Positions 46,012-53,910 of a DNA stretch of 64,000 nt are shown one piece after another (the stretch's first letter is position 1; every line of letters starts with the position of its first letter). The stretch is from Agrobacterium larrymoorei. Its GTDB lineage: Bacteria; Pseudomonadota; Alphaproteobacteria; Rhizobiales; Rhizobiaceae. The translations under genes and the position numbers were made by a program. The stretch covers positions 248,001 to 312,000 of the forward strand of contig NZ_JAUTBL010000001.1 in the NCBI RefSeq assembly GCF_030819275.1. Direction: 5' to 3'. The notes below the pieces were generated by a model. The model was not told the origin of the DNA and ran no database searches. It saw only the letters and a list, made by a program, of their open reading frames with translations.

Positions 46012-46419
46012 TCAAAATTCCTTGTACAAATTGACCGTCCGCACCTTGAAACCGTGTGGAGCGAGCGCGTTTTCCCAACCCGGCCTTCCAATGCCGTAGA
46101 AGCCCTTGCAGCCCTTCGACTTTGCCCATTGCTCGACTTCGCCCGCACCGTTCAAAATCTCTTCCAACGCATTCGCCCGCTCGCCACCGACCAAATAAAG
46201 GTGACAAACATCGACATCATCGACGTTCAGGATTTGCGTTACTGCGACTGCGTTCTCGCTCGTCCACAGCAGGTATTTTCGTTCAACCAGACCATTCAAA
46301 AGGTCTGCTTCGTCGCCACCGGAGAGTTGACGCTTGAGTGCCTTGATCAGCCAGTCACGGACACGAGGATATTCGAGGTCGAATTGTTCTGCGGTGTCGA
46401 TCCTCTGAACTGCCATCAC
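46012..46419 (-). CDS. Phage GNAT-like small protein
   Basis: The 135-residue protein has a GNAT-like order of elements: 'ENAVAVTQILNVDDVDVCHLYLVGG' (strands), 'EVEQWAKSKGCKGFYGIGRPGWENALAPHGFKVRTVNLYKEF' (helix, strand, C-terminal 'G...GF'). The acetyl-CoA loop Q/RxxGxG/A is not clear, so the fold call is tentative. The start codon ATG is fused with the stop of the 98-residue gene (ATGATGG). GNAT-like genes of this size recur at this place in podovirus maps. Function in the virion is unknown. Confidence 0.6.
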   Translation of the reverse strand: MMAVQRIDTAEQFDLEYPRVRDWLIKALKRQLSGGDEADLLNGLVERKYLLWTSENAVAVTQILNVDDVDVCHLYLVGGERANALEEILNGAGEVEQWAKSKGCKGFYGIGRPGWENALAPHGFKVRTVNLYKEF

Positions 46420-46712
46420 ACTCCATGAATTACGTAGTCGAACGCACGTGGCGTCGTTGAACTTGGGTGGGTGATCGTAAACTGTCCATCGGCCTTACTG
46501 CTCACAAACGTCGTCGCGGCGATTGATGCTGCGCTCGTGTTTCTAGGCTGCAAAACGATCACGCTTGTTGACAGAACCTTTGGATTGCTGACCACTGTTG
46601 AGGTCTTCGAAAGAGCAAGCGTTATCGATCCGGTGTTGTCGAACTGGCGCACGAGTTCATTTACGACCTGTTGCACTGCTCGCTTGTCATCTGGATTGTA
46701 AATGCTTTGCAC
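46416..46712 (-). CDS. Small phage protein of unknown function
   Basis: The 98-residue protein starts at GTG with AGGTGAGG upstream. It is Ser/Thr- and Val-rich ('SITLALSKTSTVVSNPKVLSTSVIVLQP', 'AASIAATTFVSSKADGQFTITHPSS') and looks like a compact beta protein. It contains no family motif I recognise. It lies between the tail protein and the GNAT-like gene, with a TAAATACG element in its leader. A small structural or head-tail joining part is likely by position. Confidence 0.6.
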   Translation of the reverse strand: MQSIYNPDDKRAVQQVVNELVRQFDNTGSITLALSKTSTVVSNPKVLSTSVIVLQPRNTSAASIAATTFVSSKADGQFTITHPSSTTPRAFDYVIHGV

Positions 46713-46731
46713 GTTTCACCTCACCTGTTGT

Positions 46732-46739
46732 CGTATTTA
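46732..46739 (-). repeat. TAAATACG element, copy 2
   Basis: The octamer begins with the stop codon of the tail protein gene and stands about 20 bases before the GTG of the 98-residue gene. Confidence 0.5.
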
Positions 46740-48275
46740 GCGGAAGCCAGCGGAATTAGCGTCGATTTGCACCATGGAGGCCTTCCGCCAATCACCATTC
46801 AGTTGCAGTCGAAAACGATGGAAACGGTTCTGTAGTCGGAACGGGGCGAAGCCTGTATCTGGATGAGGCGTTGATGGCATTGACCATCTCACTTCATCAT
46901 TGCTGCGGCTCCTTGATCCGACGGATACTGCCACGCTGGCATTGAAGCCTTCGAAGAACGGTCGCACGCCAAGCACGTTCGTCCGATCACCCATTGAACG
47001 AGGATCAGCCGCACGCACTGAGTTTATGAGGTGCTGTTCTTGTGTCTCAATAATTGCTGGCAGGGTTGGACCGGAGAACGAGTAAATCTGACCCGTTATG
47101 TCCATGCCCCACATCATCGCATTGCCACCTGCCCATATGGGGTCATCGAAGCTTGCGGGCACATTGTCGATGCTGCCGTACTTGTCCAACTGGTCGATAG
47201 TCCAAGGCAGACTGCGGGAGTTGAACAGAAAATCAGCGGTTGCTTCTGCCTCTGCCCATTCACCAGTCTGGTAGTTGTAGATGAGCATTTTATCCGGCGT
47301 TCCATCTACGGCTTCATTACTGACGTAAGACCAGTAAATGAGTGTTTCGCGCGGATCGGCCACGGCAGTCATGAACTGGAACTGCGACACGTCCGCGTCT
47401 GCGAGGAAATACTTGTTGATCTTACCGATACCGATCGGAGCCAATTGATCGCCGCGCTCGTGCATGTAAAAGCCGTCTTCGCTGAAAAAGAACGTTTTGC
47501 CTTCCACGGTGACTATGCTCTCAGGAATTGTGCAGCCTTTACCCTCAACACGAGTATCGACACGGAACACGTAGGGCGCACCAACGTAGGTCATCTGCAC
47601 CACGGCACGCTGCATATAAATCCAAACGCTGTCATTGCAGACAATGCCTTGGATTGCTCCGTAACCGTGAATGTCTTGAAAGTCGGCTTGTGTTTGTGCC
47701 GAGAATGCCCAGTCACCCGGAAGTTCCTGACCGCTCCAACGAACTCGGTTGATCTTCGAGCCGTCCAGAGCGTCCCATGTGTTGCCAAGGATCACAAAGC
47801 CTTTGTGGGTGCCGACATAACGGCCACGGCAAAGCGACGTGAGGGGCTTAAACTTTGCTCCCGGCGCATCATCGGAGTTCATATCGATGTATTGCGGGTC
47901 ATCGTTGAAGTTGGTGAAAATCTGATACGAACCGAACTCCACGGAGTTCCATCGATCAGCGCCGCCGCTCGTGTAACCACCAGTGCGGCTAATATCGCTC
48001 CAAGCGCGTGTCTCCGGCGACAAGCGATAAAGTTTGCTTGCGCAGCCGCCGTAGACCTTCGCGTTGCCGTACTGGTCCTGTCCTACTGCCGTGCCTGTGG
48101 GTCGGCTCGCCATTGCAGTGCTTGAGAAGACGGCAGCACGACGAAGCGGATTATAGGTCACGCTGCCTGCAAAAGAGCCGATGCCAGGAGTGACATTGCG
48201 GGCGACCGTGACACCCGGATTGTTAAGGTCTGGAAGGTCAGGACGCCAAGGACCGAGAGCGCTATCGAGGATCAA
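46737..48275 (-). CDS. Phage tail / DNA-stabilisation protein (gp10-like or tubular B-like)
   Basis: The 512-residue protein is beta-rich with repeated propeller-like units: 'KVYGGCASKLYRLSPETRAWSDIS', 'FGSYQIFTNFNDDPQYIDM', 'GIVCNDSVWIYMQRAVVQMTYVG', 'KTFFFSEDGFYMHERG' and 'ETLIYWSYVSNEAV'. This matches podovirus tail proteins that seal the portal after DNA packaging (P22 gp10 and tail-tube B groups). Its start overlaps the end of the adaptor gene by four bases. Size is near the family norm. Order terminase, portal, capsid, adaptor, this gene is canonical. Confidence 0.75.
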   Translation of the reverse strand: MILDSALGPWRPDLPDLNNPGVTVARNVTPGIGSFAGSVTYNPLRRAAVFSSTAMASRPTGTAVGQDQYGNAKVYGGCASKLYRLSPETRAWSDISRTGGYTSGGADRWNSVEFGSYQIFTNFNDDPQYIDMNSDDAPGAKFKPLTSLCRGRYVGTHKGFVILGNTWDALDGSKINRVRWSGQELPGDWAFSAQTQADFQDIHGYGAIQGIVCNDSVWIYMQRAVVQMTYVGAPYVFRVDTRVEGKGCTIPESIVTVEGKTFFFSEDGFYMHERGDQLAPIGIGKINKYFLADADVSQFQFMTAVADPRETLIYWSYVSNEAVDGTPDKMLIYNYQTGEWAEAEATADFLFNSRSLPWTIDQLDKYGSIDNVPASFDDPIWAGGNAMMWGMDITGQIYSFSGPTLPAIIETQEQHLINSVRAADPRSMGDRTNVLGVRPFFEGFNASVAVSVGSRSRSNDEVRWSMPSTPHPDTGFAPFRLQNRFHRFRLQLNGDWRKASMVQIDANSAGFR

Positions 48276-48862
48276 AACAATGGCCCTCCGAAGTCTATTT
48301 CGACTTGATTGCCGCTGCCTGTTGCGCGGTTATGATCCGCGACCACGTTGGCAATCGCCTCGTTCAGGCTGGTCTTCTCAAGCGCTTCGCTGTCCTTGTC
48401 CTTCATCCAGCGATAGGCGCGGACAAGCGCTGCGTGGAAGATCACAGATGAGAAGCCGTTCTCGGTGAGCCAGTTGCTTTGACGTGTCGCGTCGATGAAT
48501 GGGACACGGGCGTAATAGATAAGTTCAACGCTGCGGCTCGTGTCGCTTGATGGCACGAACACCAACTGCTTGCCCTTCTGGTAGTAGTTAATCGAGCCTG
48601 TCAGGAAGTCCTTGCGATAGATACTCGTCGGAATGGCGAGTTCACCGTCAACCACGACACGACGTGCCTCTTGAAAGTCGGTCGGCAAAGCTACCGCATT
48701 TGCAACAGACGTGAGCGTGACTGTGGTTTCTTGCTGATAGTGCTTGATGAAGGGTGCGACATCGGCCTGACCAAGCGCGATGAAACTTGCAATCGGTGCA
48801 TCCGGTCGCATGATGTAGTCGCCAACGGCAGTGAGGATTTCATTGTAGGTTTCAAAGGCCAT
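48272..48862 (-). CDS. Phage head-tail adaptor protein
   Basis: The 196-residue protein begins 'MAFETYNEILTAVGDYIMRPDA' and continues 'FIALGQADVAPFIKHYQQETTVTL', 'ALPTDFQEARRVVV' and 'VELIYYARVPFID', the pattern of the phage adaptor protein group found after the capsid in podoviruses. ATG 48862 was chosen because the conserved sequence starts there. A longer frame overlaps the next gene. It stands two bases from the 112-residue gene and overlaps the tail protein gene by four. Confidence 0.7.
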   Translation of the reverse strand: MAFETYNEILTAVGDYIMRPDAPIASFIALGQADVAPFIKHYQQETTVTLTSVANAVALPTDFQEARRVVVDGELAIPTSIYRKDFLTGSINYYQKGKQLVFVPSSDTSRSVELIYYARVPFIDATRQSNWLTENGFSSVIFHAALVRAYRWMKDKDSEALEKTSLNEAIANVVADHNRATGSGNQVEIDFGGPLF

Positions 48863-48864
48863 CG

Positions 48865-49203
48865 TCAGACCTTCAAGTTGTTGGTGCGGAAAGCAGCGTA
48901 ATCCGCATTGTTCAGGCGACGAGCAAATGCCTGCTTGTCTTCCACAATGCCGTCTTTGTCCCACTTCTGGTAAACACCCATCGGGACAGATGCCACTTTC
49001 TGCAAGTCGCCAAGTCCACCACTACGGGAGAAAGAATTTGCTTCGGCTTTGTTGGCCTCTATGAGCGGATCAATCTTCCACTCTGTTGTTGCCCACATCT
49101 GGTCGCCTTCGCGCGTAATCCAGACTGTTTTCAATTCGTCTGCGTAGTACAGAAACGTACCATGGGTGATGAGATCACCCGCTTCTAGTTGGATACTTTC
49201 CAC
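48865..49203 (-). CDS. Small phage protein of unknown function
   Basis: The 112-residue protein starts at GTG with GACGAGG upstream. It is mostly soluble with 'DLITHGTFLYYADELKTVWITREGDQMWATTEWKIDP', which looks like a small beta barrel, and a helical C-terminus ('KQAFARRLNNADYAAFRTNNL'). No family motif is recognised. It sits between capsid and adaptor, the place of head-completion proteins. The terminator at 49241 separates it from the capsid gene, so it may be made at a lower level. Confidence 0.6.
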   Translation of the reverse strand: MESIQLEAGDLITHGTFLYYADELKTVWITREGDQMWATTEWKIDPLIEANKAEANSFSRSGGLGDLQKVASVPMGVYQKWDKDGIVEDKQAFARRLNNADYAAFRTNNLKV

Positions 49204-49240
49204 TGTTCGCCTCGTCTTTTTGTTATTATTGGCGATTGGA

Positions 49241-49267
49241 AAACGGGGGCCATTTAGACCCCCGTTT
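49241..49267 (-). terminator. Terminator after the major capsid gene
   Basis: AAACGGGGG and CCCCCGTTT form a nine-base-pair stem with a nine-base loop. Read leftward it ends in TTTT. It begins eight bases after the capsid stop. A partly leaky terminator here would give more capsid than the tail proteins downstream. Confidence 0.75.
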
Positions 49268-49274
49268 CTATGAC

Positions 49275-50201
49275 TTAGGCTGTAACGTCAGCGATCTTGC
49301 CGTTGCCAGCTTCGTTCAAGCACTCAAGTGTGAGTTCTGTGAGCAACTGCACGCGATCCGCGTCACCAGTCTTAGCAAGGTCTGTCTTCGACACGCCGCG
49401 CAATACAGCAACGTTCCAAAGGCTCTTATCGAAGCCGATAACCGTTGTTGCGCTCATGTAGCGGTGAGGAATGATCGTGTGAGTACCGAAGTCGGAAACG
49501 TAAACGTCAACGCCTGCGTAGATCGTCTTGTCCTTGACCTCATGGTACTTGGTCGCATTGCCGGTGAAGTTGGAGATTGCAGCCTTCAACGAACCCGGAG
49601 CGATGATTAAACGAGGATCACCACCAGCGTTCCAAACGTCTGAAACCATCTTCTTGAACATTGCTTCCGTAAGAGTACGGTTCGTACCCTTCGTAACAGC
49701 GCCAACGAGTGTTCCGGTGAAGCCAGCGGTGGCACCGTTCGTGCCGTGCGCAGCGTTGGTCTTGATCCACGCTTCTGCACCACCGAGTTTACGTGTAGCA
49801 CCGCCAACGCTTGCGTTGTCGGAAACTAGGGCCGCTTCAATATCGCGGTTTAGTTCAGCGCCGAGTTTAGCGATCTGACGTGCCTTTTCGTTCTTCGTAC
49901 CGGCAGTTTCAACAGCCTGCAAAGTACCAGCGACGTTACCTGTCTTCTGGAAAATCTGCGTGTAGTTGCCAAGACGGACAGGGCCGGATTGGTTGGAATC
50001 GACAGCATCTGCACCTTCTGCAACTGCGTTATCCTTGTTTGGAGCCGCAAGAGAATCTGCGAGGGTTTCGTGGTAACGACCACTCGCCTTTGTCTTGCCG
50101 ATTTCAGTGCGGAATGGTGTTTCTTCTGGCGAGATCATCGAGATGAAATTGCCGAGGTCTTCGCGTGCGTGCGAAACGTCTGTGGTTTTTAGTACGGCCA
50201 T
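49275..50201 (-). CDS. Major capsid protein (SU10/DUF5309 type)
   Basis: The 308-residue protein has the HK97-like N-terminal start of the SU10 capsid group: 'DLGNFISMISPEETPFRTEIGKTKASGRYHE' then 'LGNYTQIFQKTGNVAGTLQAVETAG', 'LGAELNRDIEAALV' and the C-terminal 'LNVAVLRGVSKTDLAKTGDA'-like end. It forms the icosahedral head. ATG 50201 has AAGGAG upstream. It follows the scaffold-like gene by 13 bases. Size is normal for the group. Confidence 0.8.
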   Translation of the reverse strand: MAVLKTTDVSHAREDLGNFISMISPEETPFRTEIGKTKASGRYHETLADSLAAPNKDNAVAEGADAVDSNQSGPVRLGNYTQIFQKTGNVAGTLQAVETAGTKNEKARQIAKLGAELNRDIEAALVSDNASVGGATRKLGGAEAWIKTNAAHGTNGATAGFTGTLVGAVTKGTNRTLTEAMFKKMVSDVWNAGGDPRLIIAPGSLKAAISNFTGNATKYHEVKDKTIYAGVDVYVSDFGTHTIIPHRYMSATTVIGFDKSLWNVAVLRGVSKTDLAKTGDADRVQLLTELTLECLNEAGNGKIADVTA

Positions 50202-50214
50202 TATTGGCTTCTCC

Positions 50215-51267
50215 TTATAGTAGTTTGCTGATCGCGTTCACGGCGTCATTAAAGTCGCCGGTTCGCTTGTATTTCTGTGCCTGCTTGGCAAAGCCGCTAT
50301 CCTTGACCGGCGTGCGCGTGGTCACGGTTCCAGGCATTGTCATTGGTGGCTTGGACTCAATCTTCTGAACCGCCGCTTTGACCTTCTTTGCTGCTTCCAT
50401 TCCGAGCATTGCGTAATGGGTGAGCGCGATGGTGCGAGCGTCTGTAACGGTCAGAATTTCGTCTGGACTGAAGCCCTGTTCCTGCAGGAACGAGGACATT
50501 TCCAAAAGACGAAGATCGGCCTTCTTTGCATCGCCAAAAACTTCGGGCAAACGTTCCGCAAGAGCTACACGAGATTCGACGATTTCGTGTTCTCGCTTCG
50601 CTTCTAGGTGAGCCGCGTTTTGACGTGCCACCTCATTCTGTGCATCGTAAATCGCCTTCACGGCCTGTTCACGAGCGCCTTGCTTCTGCTGCCATGCTGC
50701 CCTGTCTTTTTCCCAACGAATGCGCTTCAAGTTGGCTTCGTAAGGATCAATCTGGAATTCGATTTCCCAATCCGGCTCATCACCGAACGAGTTCATTTCG
50801 AAGACCTGTGCAACGTGAGCGGCTAGATTGTTTAGCGCTTGCTCAGATTGAGCACGAATTTGATGATATTCAACTTCTTGAACGACCCACTGTTTGCGGA
50901 GCGATCCAATCTCTTGCATCTTCTTCGTGTAGTCGGACTGACGTAGATATCCCTTTGTTGCCTCCTCGCGAGTAATCGGCTGTCCGTCATGCTCGAACAC
51001 GATTTCGTTTGGATCGGCAGCAGTTGGTACATCTGCTTCTTCCGTGTCACCTTCGTCCTCGTCGGGGTCGATCTCTTCGGGGTCTGTTTCCAGAGTGTCC
51101 GCGTCGTCCTCGATGTCGGCTTCTAGGGTAGTTGAAACCTCGTCGGCTTCATTATCAGCATCTACTTGCTCGGTTGTTCCGTCGGAGTCCAAGAATTGTT
51201 CGATGTGTGTTGCGGCTTCCGCCACCGAATAACCAGTTCCCTCAACGGGAGTGTTGGTCGTATCCAT
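50215..51267 (-). CDS. Putative phage scaffolding protein
   Basis: The 350-residue protein has a strongly acidic N-terminal third ('LEADIEDDADTLETDPEEIDPDEDEGDTEE') and a helical, coiled-coil-rich remainder ('RIRWEKDRAAWQQKQGAREQAVKAIYDAQNEVARQ'). It ends in a basic segment ('KQAQKYKRTGDFNDAVNAISKLL'). Acidic helix-rich proteins directly before the capsid gene normally serve as assembly scaffold, with the C-terminus binding coat. A protease motif was not seen. Call rests on position and composition. Confidence 0.65.
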   Translation of the reverse strand: MDTTNTPVEGTGYSVAEAATHIEQFLDSDGTTEQVDADNEADEVSTTLEADIEDDADTLETDPEEIDPDEDEGDTEEADVPTAADPNEIVFEHDGQPITREEATKGYLRQSDYTKKMQEIGSLRKQWVVQEVEYHQIRAQSEQALNNLAAHVAQVFEMNSFGDEPDWEIEFQIDPYEANLKRIRWEKDRAAWQQKQGAREQAVKAIYDAQNEVARQNAAHLEAKREHEIVESRVALAERLPEVFGDAKKADLRLLEMSSFLQEQGFSPDEILTVTDARTIALTHYAMLGMEAAKKVKAAVQKIESKPPMTMPGTVTTRTPVKDSGFAKQAQKYKRTGDFNDAVNAISKLL

Positions 51268-51273
51268 ATATTA

Positions 51274-51309
51274 CCTCAGTAATTGTTAGTGATAACGTAT
51301 TTACTGAGG
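51274..51309. repeat. Inverted repeat in the scaffold-gene leader
   Basis: CCTCAGTAA and TTACTGAGG, nine perfect pairs, enclose 18 bases. It overlaps TAAATACG copy 3. It may be a promoter-linked operator or an mRNA hairpin that hides the ribosome site (TGAGG) of the scaffold gene. Confidence 0.5.
51296..51303 (-). repeat. TAAATACG element, copy 3
   Basis: Located 26 bases past the stop of the 84-residue gene and about 30 bases before the scaffold ATG, in the right arm of an inverted repeat. Confidence 0.5.
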
Positions 51310-51328
51310 ACTGTTGTTCTTGATGCTC

Positions 51329-51583
51329 TTATGCGTCTGGCACGTGCCCTGCTATGGCAATCTCGGCTTCTGCTTTCGAAACATACTTTTCTAGTCGGGC
51401 TACAAACAGATCGAAGGCGTAAATGATGCGGTGTGTTTCTTCACGCTCTTCGCGATCCATTACGTTGGTCTTGCGGAAACGGTCGAAGATTTCGGTTCGC
51501 ACTTCATCTGCGAGCATCTGAAATTCCGGCATGTCCAGCACGCGCTTTGCGTTCTGACCGCGTGTGATAATTTCTTGGTTCAC
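51329..51583 (-). CDS. Small phage protein of unknown function
   Basis: The 84-residue protein starts at GTG with AAGGAG upstream. It is an all-helical, charged protein ('RVLDMPEFQMLADEVRTEIFDRFRKTNVMDREEREETHRIIYAFDLFVARLEKY'). No known motif appears. It lies ten bases after the portal gene and before the scaffold, where small head-assembly helper genes are common in podoviruses. Function unknown. Confidence 0.6.
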   Translation of the reverse strand: MNQEIITRGQNAKRVLDMPEFQMLADEVRTEIFDRFRKTNVMDREEREETHRIIYAFDLFVARLEKYVSKAEAEIAIAGHVPDA

Positions 51584-51593
51584 TGCTTACTCC

Positions 51594-53834
51594 TTAAAAC
51601 TGTGGAGGCATCTGCGGAGCCTGTGGAGGCATCATTGCCTGCTGTTGCGCAGCTTGTGCTGCCGCTGCTTGCTCCTGCTGCGCTTGCTGCTGCTGAGCCT
51701 CTTTGATCTGCGTCTGCGCCTCATTCGCCGCGACCGCAAAATCCAGGTCGTTGCGCTCGCGTGCTTGCTCTTGCTGAATGCGTGCGATGTTGACCTGGGC
51801 CTGGTACTTAGCCTCGATCTCGGCACGCTTGATTTCCAAATCCTGTGCCATCTGATCGCGCTTTAGGTCGTCTTCCATGCGCAACTTGTTCCACTGGAAT
51901 TCGTATTCCTTCTGCTTGGCAGCAGCATCCAGTTCGCCCTTGATACGCATCTGCTCGATCAACGCGCTATTCGGGTCCGGTGGAGGTGGAGCGGGTGGCT
52001 GTGGTGGCAATGTCGATGGATCGACAAAGAAAGCCTGCGCATTCTTGAAACCCGCGTTCTCCGCGATCTTCGTCGCTGTAGTGTAAAGCGTCTGAGGGTT
52101 GGCAAGTCCCATCGGCTGAAATTGCGTTTGCAGCGCCAATACCTGTTGCAGGTTCGCGGAGTTGCCAATCTTGTCAGTGACGCCGAACGCAACGTTCGCT
52201 GTTACGTCCATATCGGCGTCCCACATGTCAATCTGGATCGGCGTGTAAGAGCCTGTCAGACGGCGAATGTAGATTTCCGCATCTTCTGGGTTCTGCTGGA
52301 ACTGGTCGATGATGATGCGGTACAGGTAGCGATAGCCGGTGTCAGCGAACTCGCGACACACTTGCTCCACAAGCATCTGCTGGCTGCTTGCGCGTTGCGC
52401 GTTCGCCGTCGCGGTCGTGTTCTGCAAGTCGGATGCATTAACCGATGCCAATGCACCACCAACACCTGTCGTGTAATCTAGATCCTGCTTGAGGCTTTCA
52501 AGCAGCGGCTGTGCCTGCATCGCCGTAAATGGATGCTGCACCCACGAAATGCCCGCGCTGGGGTCTTCGCTGCGAATTGCTTTACCAGCATGAATATTCA
52601 AAAGATCGTCGGCACGAACAAGGTCTGGATTGTAGACGGTGATCGGATTGACCGACTTGTTCAGGTTGTCATGCTGCGCACGAGTGATCTGAGATACAAG
52701 GCGCTGAGTGGGTCCAACGCGATCTACCATGCCCTGACCAAACAACGTGTTTGGGATCGGGAACGGCACGAATGCAGCGTATGGATAGAATTTGCTGACC
52801 TCTTCATAATGCAGCAGGACCGGCTTGTTTTCGAGATCGCCACCAAGCACCATGCGGTAATGACGGCGCTTACCCGATCCGATATCGGTCTTCGTGTAAA
52901 CCTCATAAACGGTGACGTCGTCTTCAACTTCGCCTGTGCCGTCGTCGTAATCAGTTGCCTTGGAGCGTTGTAGCGACATTCCATCGGTGTCAGCGTCGGC
53001 TAGTGGGATCAACGCAACTTTCCTCTCGCCAAAGCCCATTTCCACCAATTCGCTGCGGCTGATTACGCGCTTATGACCTTGCAGTTTAGCTTTGATGCCC
53101 CCGCTCTGTTGGTCAATCTGCGCGTCCTTGGAAACGATAAAGTCTTCCGGAGCGAGATTGACGATGTTCATCTGCGGAAATTCGCGAATACGACGGATTT
53201 TGATGTCGCGGACTTTTCGCTGCATCTGAGAGGCAATTGCCTCTAACTCTTCCGGCAATCCTGGGAGTTTTTGCGTGGGAGCATCATATGGCTCACCACG
53301 CTCTTCGATTACGATTTGGCCCGCTTCTTCCTGTGCTACGAGGTCCACCAATTGTGCATCGGCCACACCTCTTAGAAGTTCTTCGCGCAGCTCTTCGCGC
53401 TCCCTGCGGAACTCAACTGTAATGACGCCGAAGCCAGTGAGAAACCCGTTCTTTGACCATGGGCTAAGCATAGCGACGTGGGAGTTTTTCGAGCGAACGA
53501 CGAAATTGCAAACGTCTGTCATCTGGTCAGCAATGGGCTGATCGTTTGGCTCGTTTGGGCAGAAACTTACGACTTGGTTCTGACTATCAAAGACGCGGAT
53601 CAACTGCGCTGTTGCCCAATCCGTGCGTTCTTGAACGTCTGCGCTGATCCACTTGCTCTTACCATCGCCCGCCTTATCCGTCGCGAACGGCTCGCGCATG
53701 TAAAGTTTGAGGGCTTCTTCCTGCTTGTTCGCAATATTGGTGACTGAAACGCCAACGGCCTCTTTGAGAGCCAATGCAATGCTGCGAGTGATCGCGTCTT
53801 CATCAAATTTCTTAATCTTGGTGATTTTCGCCAT
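51594..53834 (-). CDS. Portal protein (P22/SU10-like podovirus type)
   Basis: The 746-residue protein is the size of podovirus portals. It has 'WISADVQERTDWATAQLIRVFDSQNQVVSF', 'WSKNGFLTGFGVITVEF', 'GQGMVDRVGPTQRLVSQITRAQHDNL' (about 425) and 'LYRIIIDQFQQNPEDAEIYIRRL', matching the crown, wing and stem order. The C-terminal 120 residues are Gln/Ala/Pro-rich and helical, like the barrel end of P22-type portals. ATG 53834 is chosen at the protein-like start. A 50-codon extension lies inside the terminase gene. It is the DNA gate at one vertex of the head. Confidence 0.8.
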   Translation of the reverse strand: MAKITKIKKFDEDAITRSIALALKEAVGVSVTNIANKQEEALKLYMREPFATDKAGDGKSKWISADVQERTDWATAQLIRVFDSQNQVVSFCPNEPNDQPIADQMTDVCNFVVRSKNSHVAMLSPWSKNGFLTGFGVITVEFRREREELREELLRGVADAQLVDLVAQEEAGQIVIEERGEPYDAPTQKLPGLPEELEAIASQMQRKVRDIKIRRIREFPQMNIVNLAPEDFIVSKDAQIDQQSGGIKAKLQGHKRVISRSELVEMGFGERKVALIPLADADTDGMSLQRSKATDYDDGTGEVEDDVTVYEVYTKTDIGSGKRRHYRMVLGGDLENKPVLLHYEEVSKFYPYAAFVPFPIPNTLFGQGMVDRVGPTQRLVSQITRAQHDNLNKSVNPITVYNPDLVRADDLLNIHAGKAIRSEDPSAGISWVQHPFTAMQAQPLLESLKQDLDYTTGVGGALASVNASDLQNTTATANAQRASSQQMLVEQVCREFADTGYRYLYRIIIDQFQQNPEDAEIYIRRLTGSYTPIQIDMWDADMDVTANVAFGVTDKIGNSANLQQVLALQTQFQPMGLANPQTLYTTATKIAENAGFKNAQAFFVDPSTLPPQPPAPPPPDPNSALIEQMRIKGELDAAAKQKEYEFQWNKLRMEDDLKRDQMAQDLEIKRAEIEAKYQAQVNIARIQQEQARERNDLDFAVAANEAQTQIKEAQQQQAQQEQAAAAQAAQQQAMMPPQAPQMPPQF

Positions 53835-53884
53835 CGGGCCTTTCGCGACGGTGCGACCCGTCGTACTTATTTTATTGATTGTCC

Positions 53885-53892
53885 CGTATTTA
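53885..53892 (-). repeat. TAAATACG element, copy 4
   Basis: Located 19 bases past the terminase stop and about 50 bases before the portal start codon, in an AT-rich leader. Confidence 0.5.
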
Positions 53893-53910
53893 TTGCGAGG
53901 TGAGTTTCCG

